A stretch of 64,000 bases of DNA from Bolinopsis microptera (lineage: Eukaryota; Ctenophora; Tentaculata; Lobata; Bolinopsidae), in assembly GCF_026151205.1 (NCBI RefSeq), contig NC_087078.1:19456265-19520264 (forward strand), written 5' to 3'. The notes under the pieces are model-generated. The model saw nothing but the letters and a program-made list of their open reading frames with translations, did no database searches and was not told the DNA's origin. A program made the translations under genes and the position numbers. Below, one piece after another: positions 20,788-32,089 of this stretch (its first letter is position 1; each line of letters begins with the position of its first letter).

Positions 20788-22193
20788 AATTTTTTTGCTG
20801 ATGTAAAAACAAGCTATTCAAACAATATACACATAATATAGCAATGACCCTATATAAAAATTCTGTAAAAATGGTACAAATTTAAAAACTGAGGTAAAAA
20901 TAAAACCCTTTGTAATAATATATATATATAAAATCCACTAAATCACATCACAACAAAAAGCAGTTTAGACCCCCATCCAACAAGCACTCCATGACCTTTT
21001 AGGGTTTAAGAGTGTTGATCAGGTTAAGGTCCAAATCACTTATTGCCGTGGGTGGAAGGGTTCTGGTACCTCTGTACCCCCTGATAGAGATTATACAGGT
21101 TCTGAGTAGATCAAAATGTTGTTTTAGGAACTGTGAAGCCTCGGTTGCCATTCCTCCTGTAGTACTGAACACCAGTGGCGTGAAGGTAGCCTTTTCAACA
21201 TTTAGGACTCTGTCATTGTACTCACGTTTTTTGCTTTTCTCGTGAGATTGGTACATCTGTGAGATGCTCTTGTCACTGTTGGACTGGGCTTGAGGGTGAA
21301 GTACCCTTACATCTGTGAATGCCCTGTCCAGCGGCGACCAAAACGATCTCGCACTGATGTCCAGTCTTGCACCATCGATCCTGTCTATTTGTTCCATTAG
21401 ATAGTTCAAGTGTGGGTGGAACGGAGAGAAGCTGGGGTTCTGTTTCAACGTCTTTGCAAACAGTGGTTAGGAGTTCAGCTATTGTATCTCTTAGTGAATT
21501 GTGTCTAAGTGAAACTTAGCCTCCGATTTTGCAGGTTAGGGTATGGTTGATATGATTTTGATTTCCACATACACATAGGGGACTTCTGTTAGCTGTAGAC
21601 AGTGTAAGATTATATCTGAGTGAGAGGGCATCAAAGAATTCTTGTTTGTCAAGGACGTACCCACATGCTTTTAGAGGGAGTGTGGATAACCAAATGGATG
21701 CTCCTTTTTCACTAAGGAGTTCTAATTGCCTTTGTGTTGATGGGGATACCTCATTCATAATAGTTTCACGTTGGTGTTTGTAAAGCTCTTCCTTACGCTT
21801 CTTTACTTCACTTATGATTTCATGCTGCAGTTCTTCGTTTAGATGGAAAGTAGTAAGCTGTTGAAAAACTGCTTCTGTGAGCTGTTTTGTAGCATTTGCT
21901 GAGTTAGTGTACTCCATCTCTGCTGTTGATGTGCAGTCTGGAATGCTCAGCCCGCCCATTCTTGCAGGAAGTGAAGCTATTTTTCTGATTTGCTCGGGCA
22001 CAAAACTTTTGCCCATAATGGCTGGTATAAAGTCTTCCTTGACACAATATTCCAAGAGTTTCAGATGGTCGGAAATCCCTGGGGTTGTACGGCAAACAAA
22101 ATTCCATCTTTTGGAGGTTCCGTAGATGAAAGCGGAGTAGGCTAGCTGGGGTTCGTTTGTAGCTATTTCGACCAGTCCAAGAATGTCTGCTTT
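20788..22193 (-). pseudogene. RLE-type non-LTR retrotransposon 3' half (copy B)
   Basis: The minus-strand frame opens at about 22193 in the RT thumb (EIATNEPQLAYSAFIYGTSK), runs through a zinc motif (CVCGNQNHINHTLTC, C-x-C-x7-H-x3-C), hits TAA at 21516-21518 and, after another frame change, continues as ARLDISARSFWSPLDRAFTD then VRVLHP, the restriction-like-endonuclease core, to 20999. The 3' UTR runs to about 20790. It is flanked by AAAGAACCCATTA at 20775-20787 and 22194-22206. Compared with copy C the protein is clearly diverged, so B belongs to a different subfamily. Confidence 0.82.
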
Positions 22194-22206
22194 AAAGAAC
22201 CCATTA

Positions 22207-25044
22207 GAAACCCAAGCAGAACACCAAATATCTAAAGGAAAGGCTTAAGTTGTGGGCAGACGGTGAAATTGATGCAATTATGAAACAATGCCATCAAATT
22301 CAGGCTCATCAGGACAAAAAGCAAAAAGACAGGGTCATGAATCATAAGAAAGCTTTCTGCAGATTGATGCTACAAGGGCGAGTCCAGAAAGCCCTTAAGT
22401 ACATCAATGATGAAGAAAAACTTAGCAGTGGTGTACATAATCTTACACAAGCAGTAATTGATGAGCTTAAGAAAAAGCACCCAGAAGCTAGCCCTGAACA
22501 TCCGGAGGTCATGCTAGAGGTCAAATCAGAGCTTCCTGATCAAGTAATTTATGAAAGTATTGATGCTGACCTGATTCAGAAAGTGGCAAAAGATCTAGAT
22601 GGGGCAGGAGGTCCAACAAAGATAAGTGCCCATATTTTCAAGCATATGATATGCTCAAGATTCCACAGCACTGAATCAGATAAGCTTGCCCAGACAGTAG
22701 CTGATCTGACTAAAAAGCTCTGCACAGAACAAACTCCATCTAGCTACCTAAAAGAGTTTGTTGCAGGAAGACTTATACCCCTTGACAAAGAGCCTGGCTC
22801 TATAGTTCCTGCCATAAGACCTATAGGAATTGGAGAAGTCCTTCGAAGAATCGTTGCCAAAGCAGTCACAAGAATACTCAAGTTGGACATCCAAATGGCT
22901 GCTGGGAGTCTTCAAACATGTTCAGGGACAGAGTCGGGCATAGAAGCTGCTATTCACGGAATGAAAGCAGTTTTTGAGGACGAAGACTGCGAAGCAGTGT
23001 TGTTGATCGATGCCAAGAATGCTTTTAACTCCCTCAATAGAAAGGTAGCACTAAACAACATAAGAGAACTGTGTCCATCTCTTCATTGCTTCCTCCAAAA
23101 CTGTTATCAAGATTCAACAGATCTATACATAGTGGATGAAAAGGGACAGCTTGAAATCATCAAGGGAGAAGATGGTTCAACCCAAGGCGACCCAGCAGCC
23201 ATGGCTAAATATGCAATATCAATAAGACCATTAATGGATGACATCACCAGAAACCAAGACCATGTGTTACCCTTAGCAAAACAAGCCTGGTTTGCAGATG
23301 ATGGAACAGCAGGGGGAAAACTTCTTCAGCTTAAGAAGCTCTGGGATACCTTACAACAGTTAGGACCAAAGTATGGCTATTTCCCAAATGCTACAAAGAC
23401 TGTGTTAATAGTCAAGGACCTAGTAAATCTTCCTGCAGCTAATGCTATCTTCAAAGACTCAGGGGTTCACATAAAGAGGGACGGAGACAGACACCTTGGG
23501 GCTGTTATTGGATCAGAAAACTACAGAGACCTTTATGTGAAAAATAAAGTTTCATCCTGGATTGAAGATGTTAAACAACTGGCTGAGATTGCCAAAGAAG
23601 AACCTCAAATAGCATATTCTGCTTACACTAAAGGGTTGAGTCATAGATGGTCTTTTGTTCAAAGAACAATTGGAGGGATATCAGAGCTGTTTAGACCCCT
23701 TGAAGAAGCAATTAGAACAATACTTCTTCCTTCTATATTCAATCGCCCAGTAACAGACCTAGAGAGAGACATGGTCGCACTACCTCTTAGACACGGTGGC
23801 TTAGGAATTCAAAATCCTGTTCTTACATGAGACAGAGAATATGAGGCGTCACAGAAAATCACAAAACCTCTGGCTAATCTTATCTATAACCAAGATCATG
23901 ATCTAGGCAAACTTGACCTCACAGCTATTGCAAACACCAAAGCAGCACTGAAAGCTGAAAAAGAAAAAGATTTTGCAGCAGAGAGACTCAGAATAGAAAA
24001 CGCAATAAGTTCTCCAGCAAAGAAAAGATCGTTTTCACTGGCTACACAAAAAGGCAGTTCATCCTGGCTGTCAGCCCTCCCAATGCAGTCTTATGGTTAC
24101 TGCTTGAACAAGAAGGACTTTAGAGATGGTATATGTTTGCGATATGGCTGGCCTATACAAGATATTGCTAAACACTGTGCGTGTGGAGAAAGAAACTCCG
24201 TCGATCATGCCCTTTCTTGTAAAAAAGGAGGGTATGTTTCCTTTAGACATACAGTGCTTGTAGAAACCGAAGCAGATCTACTACGTGAGGCTAAATGTAG
24301 AAACGTTTATACTGAGCCAGCTCTCTTACCAACGTCTCCAGAACTTCATCCCAAAGGAACTACTACTGACAGCGGAGCAAGGCTAGATATTGTTGCAACT
24401 GGATTATATGGCAGGAATGCCAGGACTTTCATGGATGTAAGAATAACACACCCAAATGCACCATCAAACCTTAATGTTCCCCTGGACAAGTTGTACAAGA
24501 GAAATGAGGAAGAAAAAAAAACTAAGTATAACTCACGAGTCATCAACACTGAAAGAGCGTCTTTCATTCCTCTAGTGTTTTCTACAGCAGGGACTACAGC
24601 ACCAGAATGTGACAGATTTCACAAACGTCTTGCTAGATTGATATCAAAGAAGAGAAAGGAGAGCTACACAGATGTTATCAACTACATCAGGACCAAGATA
24701 TGCTTTGCTATGCTTAAAAGCATAGTGGTATCAGTTCATGGTGTGAGGAGTCAAGAAGAAAAGAAAGTAACAAAAACGGTTGCTGACACAGCATTTGGAC
24801 TTATACCTAGTATGACCTCTTATGAGTGCCGTTAAATTATTAACAGGAAAATTGTTTTAACTTTGGTTGATCGAATGTTTTATATCAGATGTTGATTTTT
24901 TAAATATAGGTGTATATTTTTGCTATTATTTCTATGAAAGGGGAGGTACGGATAAAGTACCAAACCTTATTGTGTATATTTGGTTGCAACTCCGGTAAAT
25001 GATGAAACATGTCTCTTATGAGAGTGATACCGTGAGTTGCTTCC

Positions 25045-25076
<32 letters not shown>
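22207..25076 (+). mobile_element. RLE-type non-LTR retrotransposon (copy C) with poly-A tail
   Basis: This is a 5'-truncated but otherwise nearly intact copy: one long RT/endonuclease frame, a ~215-bp 3' UTR and an A-rich tail (about 25052-25077). It is flanked by AAAGAACCCATTA at 22194-22206 and 25075-25087, a 13-bp target duplication. Upstream of the coding frame there is no 5' UTR. Confidence 0.85.
22208..24835 (+). CDS. RT with C-terminal zinc motif and restriction-like endonuclease, one internal stop
   Basis: The frame is open from 22208 (no ATG needed; the element is truncated here) to 24835, except for a single TGA at 23828-23830. RT motifs: VPAIRPIGIGEVLRRI, VLLIDAKNAFNSLNR, GEDGSTQGDPAAM and the catalytic AWFADDGTAGG. 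After the stop the same frame gives KGSSSWLSALPMQSYGYCLN, then the zinc motif CACGERNSVDHALSC and the endonuclease core ARLDIVATGLYGRNARTFMD with VRITHP. This order (RT, C-x-C-x7-H-x3-C, PD-(D/E)xK-like nuclease) is that of the R2/NeSL/CRE/Hero group, whose nuclease often cuts specific sites. Only the single nonsense codon prevents a full-length product. Confidence 0.85.
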
Positions 25077-25078
<2 letters not shown>

Positions 25079-25286
25079 AACCCATTAAATGTATCACATT
25101 TCAAATCAGATAAGATCAGCGCACAACTAATTACGTTTTAATGAGTATGCAGAAAAGTATGCAAACAATTTACAAATAATTTAAGCAAATAATGATTGTC
25201 CAGCCATAAAGTTAGAAACCCTTATCGATATTTATATTCGATTGATAATGTCAATCTTTCGCATCTCGGCGTAGCCTTGGCCTTAT

Positions 25287-25586
25287 TTGACGATGTCAAT
25301 CCTTCGCAGCTCGGCGAGACCCAGTGGTGCATTTGGCCGATCTAACAAAAGTAGTTGCGAGAAGCATTATTATTGGATTCGCGGCGCGGTCCAGTAATGC
25401 ATCACGCTACAAATCGTAGCCCAATAGTACCTTGCGCTGATCTAACAAATAATTGATCATGATAAAAATGATTGAATTGCGATCAAAAATACTATTTGAT
25501 GCGCGTTCTAGTATTACTGGGCGTTGTACATTGTAGCGCGATGCGTTACTGTGCCGCGCCGCGCTGCAATGAATTGACATCGTCAA
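25287..25586. mobile_element. 300-bp inverted-repeat element ending in TTGACGATGTCAAT
   Basis: TTGACGATGTCAAT (25287-25300) and ATTGACATCGTCAA (25573-25586) are exact reverse complements. A second inner inverted pair, GCGGCGCGG..CAGTAATGC..CACGCTACAA (about 25381-25412) against TTGTAGCGCGATGCGTTACT (from about 25532), supports a fold-back structure. The outer TTGAC end matches the ends of the 23.8-kb element and its MITEs. A related inner block recurs near 53577. Confidence 0.6.
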
Positions 25587-25604
25587 TTAAGCGCTGATTA
25601 CCAA

Positions 25605-25724
25605 TTGACGGATGTTACTCGTCTAAATTTCTTCGAAGTAGCGCGCGCCGCTTTCTTCTCGAAATACCCGACGGCAAGTGCTACGAAGTAGAGCGCGCCG
25701 GGCCAAATCATTAACAATGGTCGA
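25605..25724. mobile_element. 120-bp MITE, internal-deletion derivative of the 23.8-kb element
   Basis: The left half (TTGACGGATGTTACTCGTCT...) equals the left end of the element at 28,085. The right half (CTACGAAGTAG..GCGCGCCGGGCC to ATTAACAATGGTCGA) equals its right end at 51.8 kb. It is flanked by a perfect 8-bp duplication ATTACCAA at 25597-25604 and 25725-25732. No coding capacity. Confidence 0.88.
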
Positions 25725-25730
25725 ATTACC

Positions 25731-25794
25731 AATTGGAACAAATTAACGTATACGCTAGGGTGATGATTAGCGTATACGTTAATTTGTTCCAATT
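25731..25794. repeat. Perfect 27-bp inverted repeat with 10-bp loop
   Basis: The arm AATTGGAACAAATTAACGTA plus TACGCTA (25731-25757) is followed by loop GGGTGATGAT and the exact reverse complement (25768-25794). It sits between the MITE and the point where the CR1/L2-like reading frame begins. Confidence 0.95.
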
Positions 25795-25798
25795 GTTC

Positions 25799-27923
25799 CA
25801 ATGATGCCAGGGAAAAGCATGCTAAGTTTACTGACAAACGTAGGAGACTTAAACACGTAATACGACTAGCTCAACGCCACTACACGTGCAACAAAATTGA
25901 GGAGTGTCAGGGTGACAGTAAAAAAACCTGGCAGTTAATTAATAAAGTGCGAGGAAAGCAAAATAAGCAAATGAAACCGTCATTCATGATAAACAATGAG
26001 CGTGTTATTTGTCGACGAGTTATTGCTCATGAATTTAACAAGTACTTTGTGTCAATCGCCTCCAATCTGAACGAGGTCTATGAGAGGAGGATTGATGAAG
26101 ATCCTATAATTGCTAAATCATTCACTGACTACTTGCCACAGTCCTGTCCGTCAAGTATTTATCTCGCTGAATGTACAAGCTCTGAAATAATACAAATTAT
26201 AAGTGAATTTAATAACGGTAAAGCTAGCGACATACCGGCACATGTAATGAAGCAGTGTAGTCAAACTATATCAGAACATCTTGCCAGAATTTATAACAAC
26301 TGCATGAATGAAGGTGTCTTCCCTGATCAACTGAAAACGGGTAAGATAACCCCGATATATAAAAAAGAAGATGAGGAATTACTCGAGAATTACAGGCCAG
26401 TATCAACATTACCAGTATTTGGCAAAATATTTGAAAAAATTATTTACAGTAGATTATACAACTTTTTCTTATCTCGAGGAATAATATTTGAAAATCAGTT
26501 CGGCTTTCGAAAAAACCACTCGACAAGTCATGCTCTTAATTACTCCGTAAATCATGTCGAAGAAAAACGGAATAATAAAAACCACGTATTAGGAATATTT
26601 ATCGATCTCTCTAAAGCATTTGATACCTTACCATTTGATATGCTACTTAAGAAACTTAGTAATTACGGAGTTAGAGGAAACGCACTAAAGCTGCTCTCCA
26701 GCTATCTAAATAATAGATACCAGTATGTTAGTGTACTTGGTGAAGAATCAGAGCCTCTCCCAGTTAAACTAGGCGTACCACAAGGATCCGTTTTGGGCCC
26801 CTTGCTCTTTCTTATCTATATAAATGACATCTATAGATGTAGTACATTAGGAAAGTTTGTACTATTTGCAGATGACACAAACATCTTTGTAGCTGCTGAA
26901 ACTAAGGAACTAGCATACAAAATAGCGAATGAAATTCTTGACTCTGTGTGCCAATATATGCGCCATAATCTACTGCACATTAATGTTAAAAAATCTTGTT
27001 ACATGTACTTCTCGCCTACTAAACGTAAGACCATTGATAATACTGAAAATGACTTGAATCTAGAAATTGATGGAATCCCGATCAAACAGGTTACTGAAAC
27101 GAAATTTCTAGGTGTTATTATAGATGACAAACTGAGTTGGACACCTCATATCGAGAAACTAACTAAGAAATTAAACAGTATATGTGGCCGTATTTATCGA
27201 ATAAAAAACTCCCTCCCCAGCCAGCTGTACAAACAGATATACCACACTCTTTTTGAATCTCATCTAGGATACGGTATAACTGTATGGGGTGGTGTATCAA
27301 TTAATAAGCTTTCACCGCTATTCCTTGCACAGAAGAAATGTGTCCGAATCTTATTTGGGGACTCGGAAGCATTTAGCGACAAGTTTAAAACTTGTTCTCG
27401 TAGCAGGCCAATCCAGTGCAGTATAAACAAGAAAGGTCAAATATCCAATGAATCAACTATACCTCACATTAAACCGTGTTCTATATGTATCAGCTTGAGG
27501 AAGACTGGTGATAGACAAGTAAGGCCACATCGCTGCCAAATACTTGGGGCAGAATTCCACTCTAGAGAATCAACAAAACCGATTTTCCAATCTAAGGAAC
27601 TAATGACAGTACATAACATATATAGATACAGATGCATTACTGAAACAATGAAGATAGTGAAGAGTCATCAGCCCATATCCATGTATTCTCTATTTAAAAA
27701 GTCTCAGCTCAGAGATGACAGATTTGTGACACCACACTCATCTCACAATTTCGCATATAAAGGGGCAAATCTATGGAATACGTTTCTTGAACAGTCAAAT
27801 GCACGTGGTAAAATAGGTTCTCTAGGCTCAATTAAATCCCAATTGAAGTATTCTATCATGAAGGCTCAACACCAACCTAACAATATTAACTGGCAGGACT
27901 TAAACTTCAACACTTTCCTATGA
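25799..27923 (+). CDS. CR1/L2-like retrotransposon reverse transcriptase, 5'-truncated, frame intact
   Basis: The open frame begins right after the 27-bp inverted repeat (NDAREKHAKFTDKRRRLKHV), well upstream of the first start-like codon at 25947, and runs uninterrupted for ~700 codons to TGA 27921-27923. RT blocks: NNGKASDIPAHVMKQ, ENYRPVSTLPVFGKIFE, ENQFGFRKNHSTSHAL, GIFIDLSKAFDTLPFD, GVPQGSVLGPLLFLIYINDI and the catalytic VLFADDTNIFV. The endonuclease domain is missing, so the copy is 5'-truncated and a dead retrotransposon despite its clean RT. The 3' UTR, rich in CACTCACTCC-type sequence, reaches about 28060. Confidence 0.88.
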
Positions 27924-28210
27924 AAAGACCCCCATTTATATTTATATCTTTTACATTTTACACCTGTCACTCACATCATATATACACCACAAAAGAAAAA
28001 GATTCATTCAATCATTACATTATACACTCACTCCACCAAACACGCACACAACCCATTGAATAAGGTTACACGCGGGTGTACCGTTTGACGGATGTTACTC
28101 GTCTAAGTTTCTTCGAAGTAGCGCGCGCCGCTTTCTTCTCGAAACGTTAGACGGGAGAGAAACGAAAGATCGAGCGCTCAACTTAGCGCAAACTTGACTA
28201 ATATCGCGCG

Positions 28211-30304
28211 TTACCGCGAGCACATTATATCATTTCTGCATAATATTGTGACACTGTGACAGCACGGATACTGGACAGAATTGATATGAACGTAATCTGG
28301 TAAGTTCGCTATATCGATTGAGTTCTTCATTATGTTGGCATTCAATAAATAGGCTTGGTCAATTTGAAGTGGTCTATCTAAGCAAGACAAGTCACAAGAA
28401 TTCGAATACATTTCATACCATCAATAACTCGTTTCAGTCAATATAAGTATGCCATTTGCCAACATGCACAACAGTTATAAGTTAAGTTTAATTGCACCCG
28501 CGATCAATTACAAAAGCCAAATATGATAAATAACATATGACATAAAACCAGTAAAGAGTTAAGTTTACAAGTAGAAATACAAGACCCCAAAATACTTTCA
28601 GTGCAGCTATCACAGATAATGCTAAAAAATTGCATATTACAAGCCGGGTTCACAGGCTTCCTGAAACATCGTACGTATGCAACCCACTGTCATAGTTATA
28701 ATATATAATATGTTATATAGTATGTATACTGGTCGAAGTAAATCCTATGATCATAATTCAAGGGTTGGGATTGTGTTCACATTTCACAGTTCAGTCACAA
28801 AATAATTGAAGGGTATTGTCTATCAAGTATTACATGTTGATGTAGCATTAAGTAGAAGGAATGTCCAATCGTTGATCTGTATAACATTTAACCAAGATTG
28901 ATGTCTTACGTTGTTCATCATGAAGCATATACTTAAGGCTGATCAAGCTGAATTTCTGATCTCCGGTTGCCTGTCGTTGCCTGCAGTCGACCTGCGACAA
29001 AATCGGAATATTATTGATAGCACTAATAGTAGTAAGATCCCTCTTGTATCTCACTAACACAATTGGATGTTCAAATGTTTTCAAGTCATTCAAGGAACAG
29101 AATATTCTTTAATTTATACATGCAATTTATACATTATACAATTTATATATACTTCAATAGTTAAATCTCGATCTTAAACTTCTAGAACTTGTCTTAGTTT
29201 GAACAGCAGTCTGAATGAGGGCAAGAGCAGGTTTTAGGGACTTGAGACACTGAAAATCTAGGTACCTGTAAAGAATGAATTTTAATCAACGTTATATTAA
29301 AATCTTGCAGAAAGTTTAGAAACTATACATGAAATACGGCCACATTGTTGCCTCCTCTCTCACAATTTCTCTTGTACCCCAAGGTCCAAAAATGTACCTT
29401 TATTGGCTCTGCGGCTCAGTGCATTGTGTCTTAAAGTCTCACTACTCACTAGTGTATTACTCTTTTCTAACATTTAAGACAGATCTAGAAATAATTGATT
29501 ATGTTATTAATTAGATTTCAACGTGTAAGACTAGGGAGGAAGAGATGAAGGTAGGACTAAGATTGATAGCGGCTAAGATTCCGCACCATCAATTTGGCGG
29601 CAATGCAGACTCACAGGATGATCCAAAGCAACCCGTAACTTAGACCCTAGCTAGACAGTACGTTACGCGTTGCGTAGTAGATTACGTAATGGAGTTTTTG
29701 TTCTAGCTAGACGGTAGTACGTGATCCTGTATTTGATTCTAACTAGACGGCACGTATTACAGTACCTGATATAGTATTTGATACTAGCTAGACCACATAA
29801 GACCTTCACGGACGTTCTACTAGAAGACGAAAATCCTTCCAGATTTCATCTGGATCGACCTAGGCAGGTAGGAACTAGGCAGGTGCTTGAAATCGGTAAA
29901 GGATACCAAGGTTGCAATGTCAGAGTTAATTAATTCAACGCATGTTACCTTACCATCAGTGAATCTAAGTTCTAACTACCTCCTTAGTGCTCTCGTAGTC
30001 ATCAATATAGTCTCTGTTCAGACTGTTTGAGGCCAGATAACCATCAAGTTGGGACTTGAGCTAATATATTTTGAATTCGATTTTTCTTCGTTGTATTTAA
30101 TAATTAAATTCATTTAGCTGTTAGCTTACGTTTCCGGCCGTAGGCTCAGTTTGAATTATCCCTACAATGTTTTCCCCCCTTGAAAGTCATCTCACTTGCG
30201 ACTGAGGAAGGGGGTGTCCAGAATGTTGGTTTTCCGCCTGCTCCAGCTTGTCCTTCAAATATCTGATCACCACGTTGTACGGAGATACGGGCCCGTCTGA
30301 AGTA
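28211..30304 (-). CDS. Unrecognised multi-exon gene inside the giant element
   Basis: I do not recognise the product. Phase-compatible exons with GT-AG borders on the minus strand: 30304-30196 (TSDGPVSPYNVVIRYLKDKL..., ends phase 0), 30060-29980 (LKSQLDGYLASNSLNRDYID...), 29859-29821 (VDPDEIWKDFRLL) and 29638-29615 (LRVALDHP), all phase 0. A further exon begins near 29269. Then come 28991-28910 (VDCRQRQATGDQKFSLISLK...) and 28377-28211 (RPLQIDQAYLLNANIMKNSI..., stop), which join in phase 1. The first exon and the link between the two groups are unresolved; they could be two genes. It is divergent from the transposase gene, so the region 31.6-32.0 kb may be a shared promoter. The function could be accessory to transposition or captured cargo. 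Confidence 0.5.
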
Positions 30305-30632
30305 CTGCGTAGGAGTTGGTCAGTTAAGATTCCAAGTCACTGCATGTATCATAACCTTTCTCTGATTGAGTCGTCAGTATCACTGTACCTTAAGAACGAC
30401 AAATTTAGTCTACCATAAATTTAGTCAAACTTTTGACCATGTGACTAAAATTGTTGTTAACCAAATTTCATGTGACTAAATTTTTCGGCGATTAATTTTG
30501 AAGTAGACCAAAATTTTAGTACGAATTAAATTTTATTGAGCCTAAATTCTTTATCATATGTTTAAGATAACAGTTAAATATCGCTAACTGTACACAGGTC
30601 CCTACTGCGTGTATAAATAAGAAATTGTATGC

Positions 30633-31575
30633 TAACGGGTGATGACTAAAAAATGGGACTTTTTTCAAGGGTCTTTTTAGTGTCGATAAAACTATTTTTG
30701 GTTCAAACCAATGAAACAGCGTTGTAAAGCGGGCAATTTTGAACAAGTATGGTCAATGACAAGCGCCCATGAGCCCATTTTGATTGGTTCAGGAGGGCTT
30801 CTTTCTTCAAGCTCAAAAATCCGTCTGTACAGTTGGGCCTAAAATCGTGTTGGCGCAGTCTCTTCTTTTGTGCCCTAGGGCTCATGTAGGCTTTCTAGCC
30901 ATATTTCGGGCATGTACATGTGTTGCCAGGACTCCAAAAAAGTCCTCTATGGGTTGAGATTGTCAAAATTTACTTTGGTCGATCACTTTTTGGACGAAAT
31001 TAACCCTACATATTTTTGAATTTGCTCACGACTTCTCATTTTTAGGTCTTATCTCTAATCCTAAAGGCTTTGACATCTTTCAAACAACAAACATTTAGTC
31101 ATGTGACTGCCCTGGAAATATAACCGAGAGTACAGCCAAAACGGATCACCAGGGAGCCGGTTATGTGGCTCACCAGCAGTTCCTACTGGGTCATTTTCGT
31201 AAGTGCCATAATACAGGATGGCATTTTTGTCTCTGTAGCTCTGGCTACCGACCTCTGCTGCTAAAATCGCTTTAGGATGTGATAGATGGGAAGTTTAGGC
31301 ATACTCTCTGCTAAAAAGTTTTTGGTATGGAAGCTTGAACTACCTGTGAGGCGACTTCTGTGAACAGTGCTTTACTGTAAAAATTTTATAGGACCCCTCC
31401 CCTAGTTCGAGACCATTATCGGGGACAAAGATCAACCAATTTGATCAAATGGGGGCGGAGACTGTTCGAGTATCGTTCAGAGTAACTGGTGGTTGTGGTA
31501 AAATATCAAAATGTTGTTCAGGTGGAAGCTGAGGGCTAAAAAACATGTAGTCCCATTTTTTATTCATCACCCGTT
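30633..31575. mobile_element. TA-flanked inverted-repeat element nested in the giant element
   Basis: ACGGGTGATGACTAAAAAAT plus GGGACT (from 30633) and AGTCCC plus ATTTTTTATTCATCACCCGT (to 31575) are inverted with one mismatch over 26 bp and flanked by TA on both sides, the Tc1/mariner-type target. Short frames inside look like chance. No complete transposase is visible. Confidence 0.65.
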
Positions 31576-32021
31576 ATGATATGTAACTAATGTATGTAAT
31601 GTTGGCTCGCCGTTGCAATGTTCCCAGATCGAGAACATTCCTCATTACAAAAATAGGGGCGTATGGTGTAAGCTACAGGATCACGAAGTTGATAATTTGT
31701 CCACGTGACCGTTTGGTGCGCGGTGTGCACGTGGGGCCATGGGAAATTTCGGATACAAGTGGACTACAAATTTGCGAAATTTGTGCTCCCCCAAGTCTGC
31801 AGGCCATAAAAAACTTTATCAAACTGTACGTCACATGTTGACTTTCACACACCCATATGCATAAAAACGATATATTATATTTCAATTTTGCATCGGCAAT
31901 TTAGGGCGGTGGAGGCAGACACATAAGTGATATACGGAATTGTAATTAATACTTAAACAAAAAAAACTATGTGACTGCTACAATTTGCTGATCACTTGAT
32001 CATATGGGAGGGGCCCTAGAA

Positions 32022-32050
32022 TATAAAAGCCCGACTCAAATCAATCAGTG
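32022..32050 (+). promoter_or_regulatory. TATA-box promoter of the transposase gene
   Basis: TATAAAAG at 32022-32029 is followed ~20-25 bp downstream by TCAATCAGTG, which resembles an initiator, and by the ATG at 32090, leaving a ~45-nt 5' UTR. The stretch just upstream (31577-32020) shows no supported exon. Confidence 0.6.
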
Positions 32051-32089
32051 ACCAAATCTCGCATTTTTAGTTTAAATCTTTAATAAGTT

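Noticed and set aside
30703-30885. Minus-strand ORF starting MSPRAQKKRLRQ
   Set aside because: It lies inside the TA-flanked inverted-repeat element, is short and has no supporting exon.
31590-31885. Overlapping ORFs on both strands upstream of the transposase promoter
   Set aside because: No splice context or motif; composition typical of chance frames next to a GC-richer patch.
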